Shown piece by piece: positions 33,782-42,799 of a DNA stretch of 42,918 nt. A program made the position numbers and the translations under genes. The notes under the pieces are model-generated. The model searched no databases and was not told the origin of the DNA. It was given only the letters and a program-made list of their open reading frames with translations. Within the stretch, counting starts at the first letter, position 1. Each line of letters starts with the position of its first letter. Origin of the DNA: Meridianimarinicoccus zhengii (GTDB lineage: Bacteria; Pseudomonadota; Alphaproteobacteria; Rhodobacterales; Rhodobacteraceae); assembly GCF_003254465.1 (NCBI RefSeq), contig NZ_QDFI01000035.1, forward strand, positions 1 through 42,918. Reading direction: 5' to 3'.

Positions 33782-36333
33782 GCCGCATGGACGAATGTAT
33801 CCAGCGCGCCATCGACGCGGGCGAGGTCGATCCCCAGCGCGGCCGACAGGCGCAGGCCAAGTACCGCGACATGATGCAGCGCTACATGGATCAGGGTAAC
33901 CCCGAGGACATGGCCCGCGTCATGGCCGCCGACGACCTGCTGGGCGATATGGTCACCAACACCCAGAAGCGGCGGCACACGATGCTGGCGCAGTTGCGCG
34001 ACGTGGAAGAAGCGCAGGCGCGCTACGCCGGCAAGGCGGCCGAGGACCCGGACGCCCTGCTGAAGCAGCTTGACCAGGCGGAGCTGCAGCAGCGCGCGCT
34101 GGAACAGAGCTTCATGTCCAACATATCCGAACTGCTGCAGCGGCACCGCACCAACGTGATCGGCCAGGTGCGCGACATCGCCAAGCTGAACAACTTGGTG
34201 CGCGAACTGCACGGGCAGGACACCGGCGACGCCATCGCCAGGCAACTGGCGGACGCCGTGCGCGACACGCAGGAACGGGCAAGGTCGCTTTACAATTCGC
34301 TGGGCGGCGACATCGGCAAGCTGGCGAACCGGGGGCTGGCGCATATCCACAACGCCGACAAGATCGAAACGGCGGGTTTCGAGGCGTGGTTCAAGACGCT
34401 GTGGGACAACCGGCTGATCGACTGGTCGCGGATCGAGAACTTCGACACCGGCAAGCCCTTCGCCGTGTCGGCCGACGCGCGCCCGTTCGAAAGCGATGCG
34501 CGCCGGTTCCTGGAACAGGTCTATGAAGGCATCACCAGCAAAGGCTGGAACACGCGGGAACCCAGCCTTGGGATGGGCGGCACCGCGATGTACAACCGGC
34601 GCAAGGAACACCGGGTGCTGCATTTCCGGGATGGCGACGCCTGGATGCAGTACAACGACGCCTTCGGCCAGTACAACCCGTTCGAAGCCATCGTGGGCGA
34701 GCTGCGCGGCATGGCCCGCGACATCGCGCTGATGAGCAACTTCGGCCCGAACCCGACGCAGGGTGTGGAGTTCCGGGCGCAGATCCTTGCCAAGCAGGTC
34801 GCGGGCGTCGATGGCGAACGGCTGGTGTCCGGGCTGAACGTGCTGGCCGGGGGTTTGCGCGCGTCGGCGGGCGACCTGAAAAAGGTGCGCACCCTGCGCA
34901 GCGTGATCGACCGCAAGAACAAGAAGGCCCGCGTGGTGCTGCGCCACCTGAACGGCGCGGTCAATGTACCCCACGACAAGTTCATGGCGGCATTCTTTGC
35001 GGGCACGCGCAACCTGTTGACCGCAGCGCAGCTTGGCGCGGCCCCGCTGTCGCAGCTTAGCGACCTTGGCACCATGCGCCTCGCAGCCAAGGCCATCGGG
35101 ATGAACCCGACTGCACCGCTGGTACAAACCATGAAGCTGCTGACCAGCAACATCAGCCAGCAAGAAGCCCGCGACATGGGCTATGTTTTCGACACTTGGT
35201 TCGATACAGGATCGGCCCACGCGCGGTTCATGGGCGATATCTGGTCGCCGGAGATCACCAGCCGGATCACCAACGCGGTGCTGCGCGCCAACGGGCTGGC
35301 GATGATGACCGACCGCGCGCGCACCGCCATGCGCGTGACCTTCAGCCATGAGCTGGGCGAACAGGCGGGAAAATCCTTTGCCGATCTGGACCCACGGCTG
35401 CGCCGCTTCATGGAAAACCGCGGGCTGACCGCCGCCGAATGGGACCTGCTGCGCGACCCGGCGGTGATGTTCACATCGCCCGGCGGCGGCAAGGTCATCA
35501 CGCCAAGCTGGTTCGTCGAGCACAGCAGCCTGCCCCGCGCGCAGGCCGAACGGCTGGCGCTGAAGCTGGGCGGCATCATCGAAGCGCGTACGGAACTGGG
35601 TGTGCCATCCGCATCGGCGCGCGGGCGAGCCACGCTTCTTGGGGACCGAGCCCCCGGTTCCATTCCCGGCGAACTGCTCAATTCCGGGGTCATGTACAAA
35701 AGCTACGCCCTGTCGGTCATGTTCAACCAGATCCAGCGCGTCGCCGAGATGAGCAGCCTGGGCGAGAAAGGCACGTACATCGTGGCCTTCATGTCCCAGA
35801 TGACCATCCTTGGGGCCGTGTCGCTTCAACTGAAGGATATCGCCAAGGGCAATGATCCGCGGCCCATGACCACGCCAACATTCTGGGCGCAAGCATTCCT
35901 GCAGGGCGGCGGCATCGGCATTTTCGGAGACTTCTTCAGCTCCACCACAAGCCGCACAGGTGGCGGACTTGGCGAAACCGCCGCCGGGCCGGTCATCGGC
36001 GCAATCAGCGATGTCGGCCGTGCGGTCAATTCCAACGTGGCGCGCGTCGCCGATGGCAAGGCACCGCTGATCGGGCGCGACATGGTCAATCTGCTGCGCC
36101 GGTACAATCCACTCGCCACGTTCCAGCCCCTGTTGCCGATCCCGACCCGGCTGGCGCTGGACCGCCTGCTCTGGGATCAAATCCAGCCCCTGGTCGACCC
36201 GGAGGTCGAAGACCTGCGGTACCGCGCCGAACAGCGCCTCAAGCGCGACTACAACACCCAAAGCTGGTGGCGGCGCGGTGATCCGGCACCCAGCCGAGGC
36301 CCCGATCTTTCCAACGCCATGAGGACGCCATGA
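33778..36333 (+). CDS. second large internal virion or ejected protein
   Basis: An 851-residue protein from ATG 33778 (ATGA overlap). The N-terminus (MSRMDECIQRAIDAGEVDPQ, QAQAKYRDMMQRYM) and a coiled coil (residues 60-130) lead into a long helical body. Blocks such as WSRIENFDTGKPF, NFGPNPTQGVEFRAQILAKQ and TAAQLGAAPLSQLSDLGTMR recur in the C-terminal halves of gp16-like ejection proteins. Near the end GGGIGIFGDFFSSTTSRTGG is followed by a PLATFQPLLPIPTRLALDRL helix. It probably is the downstream part of a split gp16-type protein, the lysozyme/ParB part being encoded upstream. Confidence 0.65.
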   Translation: MSRMDECIQRAIDAGEVDPQRGRQAQAKYRDMMQRYMDQGNPEDMARVMAADDLLGDMVTNTQKRRHTMLAQLRDVEEAQARYAGKAAEDPDALLKQLDQAELQQRALEQSFMSNISELLQRHRTNVIGQVRDIAKLNNLVRELHGQDTGDAIARQLADAVRDTQERARSLYNSLGGDIGKLANRGLAHIHNADKIETAGFEAWFKTLWDNRLIDWSRIENFDTGKPFAVSADARPFESDARRFLEQVYEGITSKGWNTREPSLGMGGTAMYNRRKEHRVLHFRDGDAWMQYNDAFGQYNPFEAIVGELRGMARDIALMSNFGPNPTQGVEFRAQILAKQVAGVDGERLVSGLNVLAGGLRASAGDLKKVRTLRSVIDRKNKKARVVLRHLNGAVNVPHDKFMAAFFAGTRNLLTAAQLGAAPLSQLSDLGTMRLAAKAIGMNPTAPLVQTMKLLTSNISQQEARDMGYVFDTWFDTGSAHARFMGDIWSPEITSRITNAVLRANGLAMMTDRARTAMRVTFSHELGEQAGKSFADLDPRLRRFMENRGLTAAEWDLLRDPAVMFTSPGGGKVITPSWFVEHSSLPRAQAERLALKLGGIIEARTELGVPSASARGRATLLGDRAPGSIPGELLNSGVMYKSYALSVMFNQIQRVAEMSSLGEKGTYIVAFMSQMTILGAVSLQLKDIAKGNDPRPMTTPTFWAQAFLQGGGIGIFGDFFSSTTSRTGGGLGETAAGPVIGAISDVGRAVNSNVARVADGKAPLIGRDMVNLLRRYNPLATFQPLLPIPTRLALDRLLWDQIQPLVDPEVEDLRYRAEQRLKRDYNTQSWWRRGDPAPSRGPDLSNAMRTP

Positions 36334-39032
36334 CCGTCGAAACGTTCGACCTTTCCCCGATCTACACGATCAGCGGCACGGGCCCTTATGCCATCGAGCA
36401 CCCCTATCGTGCGGCCGAGGATATCGAGGTCAGCCTTGTCGACGACGGCGCCATCACACCGCTGGCCAGCGGTGAGTTTTCGGTCGAACCCGCCGGTCCC
36501 GTGGATTTCGGGATCGTCACGCTGTCGGCCGACGCGGCGACCGCATTCGCGGGAAAGATGCTGCGCATCGACCGGAACACGGAGAAGGAACAGGGGTTCG
36601 TCGGAGCCACGTCGCGCGAAAAGGGCATGGAACGCCAGCTCGACGCGATGGTCATGGCCATCCAGGAGAACGCCGAACGCGTCCGGCGCGCGCTGGTGGT
36701 TCAGCGGGGCAACGGCATCACGCCCGAAATCCCGCCGATCGAAGCCGGGCACACCCTGATCGCCACCGAAGGCGGCGGATTTGCGCAAGGACCGAACGCG
36801 GCCGACATCGAGGGCGCCAACACCTTCGGCCCGATCGCAAAGGCTGCCGCGATCGCGGCCGCGGCCAGCGAGGCGCAGGCGAAACTCAGCGCGGCAGAGG
36901 CGGCGCAGAACGCGGCGCTGGCCGACGTGGCACGCACGCAGGCGGAGCTGGCGGCCGTCGCCGCGGGTGCCACGCTTTATGCCTCGGTCGCGGACGGGCT
37001 GGCGGATACCACCGATGGAGACGTGTTCCTGGTTGCCATGCTGCCGGGCGTGCAGGTCCATTCCAACGACGGCGGCAGCGATGTGCTGCTGGGCTGGCTG
37101 GGCGATACCAGGTTCGACGACTTCGCCACCATGAATGCATATCCAGCCGCGCTTCCGGTCGGCACGATGATCCAGCTTCGCAACAGCCGGTGGGCCTACG
37201 AGGTTGTGAGCGAAGACGAGGACTTCACCACGGACGGCGGGCTGAAACTGAAGGTGCCGATCCTGACCTTCGATGCTTTCGGACCGCCGGCGGACGGCAC
37301 CAGCGACGATGTTCCGGCATTGAACCGGTTCATCGCGGCCATCAACCGCCGGGGCGATCCGGCGCGTACAGCTTACAAGATGGTGGAGGCATTCGTACCG
37401 GCGGGCGTTTACAACGTTCGCGCTGGCGGCATCGATCCGATCCTCATTTCCAATGTCACAATTAACTGTTCGATGGCAGCGCAGTTTGTGCTTCGTGACG
37501 GAAGTGTGTGGATTTGCGGAACGGACGCACAGTTCATCGAAAACGTGAACATTCTCGGCGGCTACCCCCGTGTGTCGATCGGCGATACGGCCGGGTCTGT
37601 TGCATGGGTGGAGGGCACGAATGTCGCCCGCGTATTCGTGATGAAAACACAGTTCCGCAACCTGCCACATATCTTCCGGGCTATCGTCACGGGTACCCTG
37701 TCCGGCGTTCGCCTAATCAACATGTACGGCACCGGCCAGCCCCAGTACGATCTGGTAAAGATCGACACCACCGCGGCCTCAGTCGGATCAGCGCTCTATC
37801 TCAACGACGTGAACGGGTATCCAGAGGGCGTGCCATCCAATCCCGCGATCGTGCCGAGCGCGATCACCGGAGCGACGCGTACCAATCCGGTCGCTATCAC
37901 ATCCGTCGGCCACGGCTTCCAGACGGGTCGTCGCGTGCGCATCGGTGGCGTGGCCGGCATGACCGAACTGAACGGCAACAGCTATATCATCACCGTCGTG
38001 AATGCGGACACCTTTACGCTGAACGACACCGACGGAACCGGCTTCAACGCATACACATCCGGCGGCTGGGCGGCCGAGCTGCACTGGTCCTTCGCTTTCG
38101 GCACCTCGGTCGTGAACATCAAGGGAAAATGGGACACGGCGGTGATCAAGGACTGCACACTGCAGCACTGGGCCTGGCTCTGGAAACTTCATGCGACGGG
38201 ACCCATGTCGTTTATCTACGACCTCCACAACATTTGGGACTACGCCGGCGACGGTCGCATGCGGATGACGTTCGAGGGCGGTTCCATTGGCAATGTGGAG
38301 GTCAAGGGCGGCTGGCATTTTTGCCTGAACAACGACTGGCTGTTCACGGACAAAATCAGCACGGGTGCACTGCTAGCACTGACTTGCGAGGGACAGATGA
38401 TCGGGATGAGCGGCCGCGGTATTGTCGCGGATGCTGCCAAGGATCACATCCTCGACGTCCAGTTCAAGGACTGCAAGATCGTCGCACTGGGCCGGGCGCG
38501 CCTGAACAACTGTGTCGCCTTCGATTTTGGAGCGGCGATCAGGATCAACGTTTCCAGTATCAGCATGTCAAGCGACGAAGGGGTCAACACGCTGTGGGGA
38601 ACTGGCGCTGATGAATATCTTGTTCCGGACATCGGCGTCCGCCTCGCGACGCTGAACAGGCCTTATTACATCATCGGCAACACGGTGAATGCGAAGGTAA
38701 CTCATTACAGTCTGCCTGATGAAAACTCCTTCACCGTCGGTCGTACCGTCAGGGCCAACACCTGCACCGACGGTAGCCTTCCCGAATACTACGAAACCTC
38801 ATCGAAAGCGATGCCCGTCAGTGGCGCAACTACTGTCAACGCTACACCCTATATTCAGACAATTAACCTGCGAAACGGTGGTGCCGGCGCCACGATCACA
38901 TCGGTACTGAAGAACGGCACGCAAATTTTCGGAGAGGTAAGCCATGTCAGTTTCGACGTCGCTCCAGGAGAGACGTGGAGCGCAATTTATTCGGGTGGGA
39001 CACCGGTCCTTGTGATCAGCGTTCGCGACTAA
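36330..39032 (+). CDS. tail fibre/tailspike with beta-helix
   Basis: A 900-residue receptor-binding protein from ATG 36330. The first 140 residues match the T7 gp17-type virion-anchoring domain (YTISGTGPYAIEHPYRAAED, MLRIDRNTEKEQGFVG, RQLDAMVMAIQENAERVRRA). A collagen-like or coiled Ala-rich linker follows (AAAIAAAASEAQAKLSAAEA), then a pectate-lyase-like beta-helix beginning FDAFGPPADGTSDDVPALNR (about 313-332). At about 511-580 an inserted unit of the kind VAITSVGHGFQTGRRVRIGG ... NGNSYIITVVNADTFTLNDT interrupts the helix. The C-terminal 60 residues look like a small beta domain for trimer folding. It probably binds and may cleave surface polysaccharide. Confidence 0.85.
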   Translation: MTVETFDLSPIYTISGTGPYAIEHPYRAAEDIEVSLVDDGAITPLASGEFSVEPAGPVDFGIVTLSADAATAFAGKMLRIDRNTEKEQGFVGATSREKGMERQLDAMVMAIQENAERVRRALVVQRGNGITPEIPPIEAGHTLIATEGGGFAQGPNAADIEGANTFGPIAKAAAIAAAASEAQAKLSAAEAAQNAALADVARTQAELAAVAAGATLYASVADGLADTTDGDVFLVAMLPGVQVHSNDGGSDVLLGWLGDTRFDDFATMNAYPAALPVGTMIQLRNSRWAYEVVSEDEDFTTDGGLKLKVPILTFDAFGPPADGTSDDVPALNRFIAAINRRGDPARTAYKMVEAFVPAGVYNVRAGGIDPILISNVTINCSMAAQFVLRDGSVWICGTDAQFIENVNILGGYPRVSIGDTAGSVAWVEGTNVARVFVMKTQFRNLPHIFRAIVTGTLSGVRLINMYGTGQPQYDLVKIDTTAASVGSALYLNDVNGYPEGVPSNPAIVPSAITGATRTNPVAITSVGHGFQTGRRVRIGGVAGMTELNGNSYIITVVNADTFTLNDTDGTGFNAYTSGGWAAELHWSFAFGTSVVNIKGKWDTAVIKDCTLQHWAWLWKLHATGPMSFIYDLHNIWDYAGDGRMRMTFEGGSIGNVEVKGGWHFCLNNDWLFTDKISTGALLALTCEGQMIGMSGRGIVADAAKDHILDVQFKDCKIVALGRARLNNCVAFDFGAAIRINVSSISMSSDEGVNTLWGTGADEYLVPDIGVRLATLNRPYYIIGNTVNAKVTHYSLPDENSFTVGRTVRANTCTDGSLPEYYETSSKAMPVSGATTVNATPYIQTINLRNGGAGATITSVLKNGTQIFGEVSHVSFDVAPGETWSAIYSGGTPVLVISVRD

Positions 39033-39106
39033 TCGTATCCGACATGGACGTGCGCTCATCATCACACTAATCGACCTAAGCCATTGAAAACAATGGATCG
39101 GCTAAT

Positions 39107-39153
39107 GACTGTTAATCAATTGGTCGTAGGTTCGATCCCTACCGCCGGAGCCA
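39107..39153 (+). other. attachment site: 3' part of tRNA-Asn(GTT)
   Basis: Bases from the anticodon stem to the CCA end of a tRNA-Asn: anticodon GTT at 39111-39113 in the loop CTGTTAA, T-arm GTAGGTTCGATCCCTAC, then CGCCGGAG-CCA. The 5' half, with acceptor and D arm, is missing. Upstream bases 39033-39106 belong to the phage end and include a small dyad CCATTG-AAAA-CAATGG (39081-39096). Such a fragment is what a tRNA-targeting element leaves at its right end, so it is the likely attR of the prophage. A second integrase begins about 100 bases further on. Not a functional tRNA. Confidence 0.8.
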
Positions 39154-39258
39154 ATTCTCATAAAATCGTGTGAAATCAAGTACCTGGGTCGAAAGATCGA
39201 TCAAGAGTCCGGAGAGCGACACATCCTGCGACACAAACGTCGCAAGAAGGTGGCACAC

Positions 39259-41385
39259 ATGGCCGCACACACGACCTATGTCATTCGCAGGGGCGCGACC
39301 CTCGTCTTCCGGCGCCGGGTCCCGGCCATCGCGGAAAATTTTTACGCCAAGCCGTTTTTCTGTTTCTCGCTTCGAACGCACTTCGTCTCCGAGGCGCGGC
39401 GACGGGCTGCGATCGCAGCCCGCTTCACCGACGATCTCATCGGTTTGATAGAGATGTGCGGAGCGGACATGCTCGACGAACGACAGCTGGATTGCGTGGT
39501 CGACGACCTGATGCGCTTCGAGGTCGCGGCCTCCGAGGCACTCCGGGAGACCTGCGGTCCGCGCGGCCCCGAAGCCGTCGCCGCCGCTGTCCGCCTCCAT
39601 GAAGCCACCCGCGACACCATGCGGGCCGCCCTCGTCTACAACGCGTACGACGCGGTCACCGCACCTCTGGCCCGTACGCTCGCGCGCCTCGGGCTTCCGC
39701 TCGAGTCCGACAGCGAGGATTGGTCCCGCGCGGCGCGGCGGGCCGCCCGCGCCCTGATCGAAGTGGCGGACGAGAACATTCTCCGCGAAAAGGGGATCTA
39801 CCGTACGGATTCCCGCCTCGCCTCCTGCATCGGGCGCGCGTCGACGCATGCCTTGAACAATGTGGACGCGGTCGCGCAGCAGGACGCGATTGTGCAGCAT
39901 GGGTTGCCGCCCCTGCCGTCCGCCACAGTGGCGGCGTCGCAGATGCGACCAGCATCGGCTGGGGCGCCGGATGTCGGCTGCGCCGAGGCCGACACTCACC
40001 ACACCGTCATCGAGCAGCCGGTCCAGCCTGCCCCGGCACGTGATCACTCTGCACCCGCGCAGGACGACATCACCCCCGCACGAGTTGTGCCGCACCGGGC
40101 ACCCGCGCGGTTGCGTGCCGCGCCGAAGGGCGCGGCATCCGTCACGCCCGTCGCGCCCACGGCGCCGCAAACCAGGGAGAAAACGTTCAGTGCGTGGTTC
40201 GATGAGGCCACACACCGCAAGGAGGAGGAAAACCCGGGTTGGCACGTCAACAACCTGGCAAACTGGCGCGCGACGAAGAAGCTTTTCATCGAGGCGCACG
40301 GGGACCGGCCCATGTCGTTCTACACGCGCGAGAGGCTTCTGGAGTTCCGTTCTCTCCTGTGTGCCTTGCCGAAAAATCACCACAAGAGCAGTGACGCGCC
40401 CGGCCTCTACACGATCATCGACGAGGCCGAGGCGGAGGAAGCGCGCAACATGGTTCTCGCCGAGAACGAGATCGTGGAACACGGCCTCAATCGGGGCGAT
40501 GCCGAGCAGCGTCGGGCAAGGGCCAAGATCCAGCGGGTTCGGCACGCGACCGTGTATCGGCACCTGCAGGCGATCCAGTTCGTCTTCCGGCACGCTGCCG
40601 ATCATGGTGCGGCGCCCGTGAACGCGATGAAAGGCGTCATCTGGACCACGAAACAGCTCGAAAGGCTGAAGACCGAGGAAAAGAACATGCGGCGTCTGCC
40701 CTGGGGCGACAAGCTTGCCGATCTTCTGAACACCGGGGCGTTCACCACGCCTGTTCCTGCTGGCGCAAGGATGCACGACGTCTTCTGGCCGACGCTGATA
40801 GCCGTGCATTCCGGCATGCGGCAGGAAGAGGCGCTCCAACTGAAAACCGACGATTTCGATAGCATCAAGGGGATTTCGATCTTCCGCGTCCAGTCCGGCG
40901 ACGGTCAGCACATCAAGAGCGGAACCCGTTACCGCATCGTCCCGATCCACCGCAATCTGATCGCGCTTGGCCTTCTCAGGCATGTCGAGGATTGTCGCCG
41001 CAGGGGGCAGGAATGGCTGTTCCCGGAGATCGCGCGATGCGCCACCAAGGGACGCCTTTCGGGTACCTTCACGAAGACATTCGGGCACTACCGCATCGAG
41101 CACGGCGTCTATGATCCGTGCCGGGACTTCCACGCGCTGCGCACGCATTTCAACGTCGAATTGAAGCGCGCGAAGTGCCCGCTCGAGATCCGTAAACGGC
41201 TTCTCGGCCACAAGCTACGTGACATCACGGAACAACACTACGATCCCGAAGGCTCACCGATCGAGGAGTACAAGGCGTGGGTCGACGGGATCGAGATCGA
41301 CATCTCACGCGTCCGCAGTCCGTTTCATGACCCTGGGGCGCGTTCCGCGGATGGGAATATCGTCGCCTTTGCCGCGCACGGCTGA
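39259..41385 (+). CDS. second tyrosine recombinase (DUF6538-type island integrase)
   Basis: A 708-residue integrase; ATG 39259 is preferred to GTG 39250 because AAGAAGG lies before it. The N-terminus TTYVIRRGATLVFRRRVPA is the DUF6538 signature. A long Ala/Pro linker (about 220-300) separates it from the core-binding domain. The catalytic set is complete: Arg in HSGMRQEEAL (about 521), Lys in IKSGTRYRIVP, H-x-x-R in FHALRTHF (about 625-628), LLGHK and Tyr661 in EQHYDP. It is unlike the phage integrase at 1472. It starts about 100 bases after the tRNA-Asn fragment, the usual position of an island integrase at its attachment site. Confidence 0.9.
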   Translation: MAAHTTYVIRRGATLVFRRRVPAIAENFYAKPFFCFSLRTHFVSEARRRAAIAARFTDDLIGLIEMCGADMLDERQLDCVVDDLMRFEVAASEALRETCGPRGPEAVAAAVRLHEATRDTMRAALVYNAYDAVTAPLARTLARLGLPLESDSEDWSRAARRAARALIEVADENILREKGIYRTDSRLASCIGRASTHALNNVDAVAQQDAIVQHGLPPLPSATVAASQMRPASAGAPDVGCAEADTHHTVIEQPVQPAPARDHSAPAQDDITPARVVPHRAPARLRAAPKGAASVTPVAPTAPQTREKTFSAWFDEATHRKEEENPGWHVNNLANWRATKKLFIEAHGDRPMSFYTRERLLEFRSLLCALPKNHHKSSDAPGLYTIIDEAEAEEARNMVLAENEIVEHGLNRGDAEQRRARAKIQRVRHATVYRHLQAIQFVFRHAADHGAAPVNAMKGVIWTTKQLERLKTEEKNMRRLPWGDKLADLLNTGAFTTPVPAGARMHDVFWPTLIAVHSGMRQEEALQLKTDDFDSIKGISIFRVQSGDGQHIKSGTRYRIVPIHRNLIALGLLRHVEDCRRRGQEWLFPEIARCATKGRLSGTFTKTFGHYRIEHGVYDPCRDFHALRTHFNVELKRAKCPLEIRKRLLGHKLRDITEQHYDPEGSPIEEYKAWVDGIEIDISRVRSPFHDPGARSADGNIVAFAAHG

Positions 41386-41658
41386 CCGGGTGATTGCGCT
41401 GTCCCCGGCGCATCTGGCGGCAGGGTGCGAAACATGACGAGACCTGACGGCCCAATCCAACGCCATGATCCCCGTGGAGCATTCCTCGCTGCGCGCCCCC
41501 CGACGCGCATCGCGCATCGCCTGCACGGCGGACCATGTCCTTCTCTTTTGCAGGCGGAAAAATCTGCCCCGCGCCTCAAGATTCTGCGTTCCGCTGTTTC
41601 CGTCAAAAAGTCGATCGACCGATGTCCTGCTCACAACGAGCAGCAACGGAGATCAGGC
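41386..41658. other. non-coding gap between integrase 2 and the DUF3987 gene
   Basis: These 273 bases hold no convincing gene, RNA or repeat. A frame is open from ATG 41433 into the downstream gene, but it lacks a ribosome site and reads as Arg/Pro-rich low-complexity sequence, so ATG 41659 behind CGGAGA is preferred. No clear promoter is seen. Confidence 0.5.
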
Positions 41659-42799
41659 ATGCTGGCCCGCATAAAATCCTTCATCGGCAAGACCGGAAAC
41701 ACCAGCACGAGTGGCTCGAGAGCGCCGAAGCCAAACTTTTCCGTCCCGGCAGGCGAGACAGCCCCTGCCCCCCAGCAGCCCACACCGCTCCCCCATGCGG
41801 AGCCGCCGACGGCCGTGTTTCCGCTGGAGTGCCTGACGCCGAAGCTCCGCAGCGCCGCCGAAGCGATCATGCGCAAAACGCAAGGTCCGGCCGCTCTGGC
41901 AGCCCAGTCCGTTCTATCGGTGGCCTCCGTGGCCGCAGGCAGCAGGGCCCAGGTCCAGACACTGGGATCCCCTTCGAATGCAACAGCCGCGTTCATCACG
42001 ATCGCGCTGTCAGGCGAACGCAAGAGCGCCGCTGACAAGATCGCCAAAACCGGCATCGACCGGGTGGTCATGCGCCTGCGGAAAGATCACCAGATCGCGA
42101 TGGCGCAACACAAGTCAGCTCTGGCAGGTGTCGGACGCGGAGAAGACAAACCTGCAGCACCGGTCTGTCCCGGCTTCCTCGTGACCGAACCGACGATTGA
42201 GGGTGCATTCAAGACGATTGCGAGCGGATGCGGCTTTCTATTCTGGGCAACCGACGAGGCCGCGGCGTTCTGGGGCGGGCATTCCATGTCCAAGGATCAA
42301 CGCGCGAAGACGAGTGGGATCGTTTCGAAACTCTGGGACGGCGACTATTTCTTTCGCCCCCGTGTCGGCCAGGACGGCGACGGCTACGTGCCGCCCACCG
42401 CGACCACCCTGAATCTGATGTTTCAGCCAACTCTGATCCGCGACACGTATGGCGACGAGTTCCTGATCGGCCAGGGGCTTCTCGCCCGGATGCTTCCTTG
42501 TTGGCCCGAAAGCAACATGGGCAAGCGGAAATACAGGCGCCCGACCGACGAGGACGAGGCCGCCGCGTGCCGCTTCCATGCCGAGGTCGAGGCGGCCCTG
42601 ACGCGCACGCTCGAGGACCCGACCGAGCGACTGCTCTCCCTGTCCCAAGAGGCTCTCGCGATCTGTATCGCGTTCCATGACAAGGTAGAGGCCTCACTCG
42701 GGCGCGGGGGCTGGGCCTCGGACATTTCCGGTTTCGCCTCGAAGGCACCGGAACATGCCTGCCGGCTCGCCGCGCTCATGACGCTTTTCGAGGACCCGG
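41659..42799 (+). CDS. DUF3987 (YfjI-like) protein, 3' end replaced by IS630 sequence
   Basis: At least 380 codons from ATG 41659. A disordered Pro-rich N-terminus is followed by the DUF3987 pattern: PPTAVFPLECLTPKLRSAAE, AAQSVLSVASVAAG, ISGERK-like SGERKSAADK in the position of a degenerate P-loop, CGFLFWATDEAAAFWGGHSM (Walker B-like DE), and FQPTLIRDTYGDEFLIGQGL-LARML. Members are encoded near integrases in prophages and islands and are thought to be primase-helicase-like replication proteins. The frame is still open at the window end, but from 42800 the DNA is IS630 sequence, so the natural C-terminus (about a quarter of the usual length) is lost or displaced. Confidence 0.75.

Noticed and set aside
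39081-39096. CCATTG-AAAA-CAATGG as terminator of the tail fibre gene
   Set aside because: Stem is only six pairs, half A/T, and no T-run follows; more likely part of the attachment region.
39107-39153. Functional tRNA-Asn gene
   Set aside because: Acceptor 5' strand and D arm are absent upstream, and the anticodon stem has a mismatch; only the 3' part exists.
41433-41658. N-terminal extension of the DUF3987 gene
   Set aside because: In-frame and open but without ribosome site and without DUF3987-like residues; ATG 41659 has CGGAGA before it.
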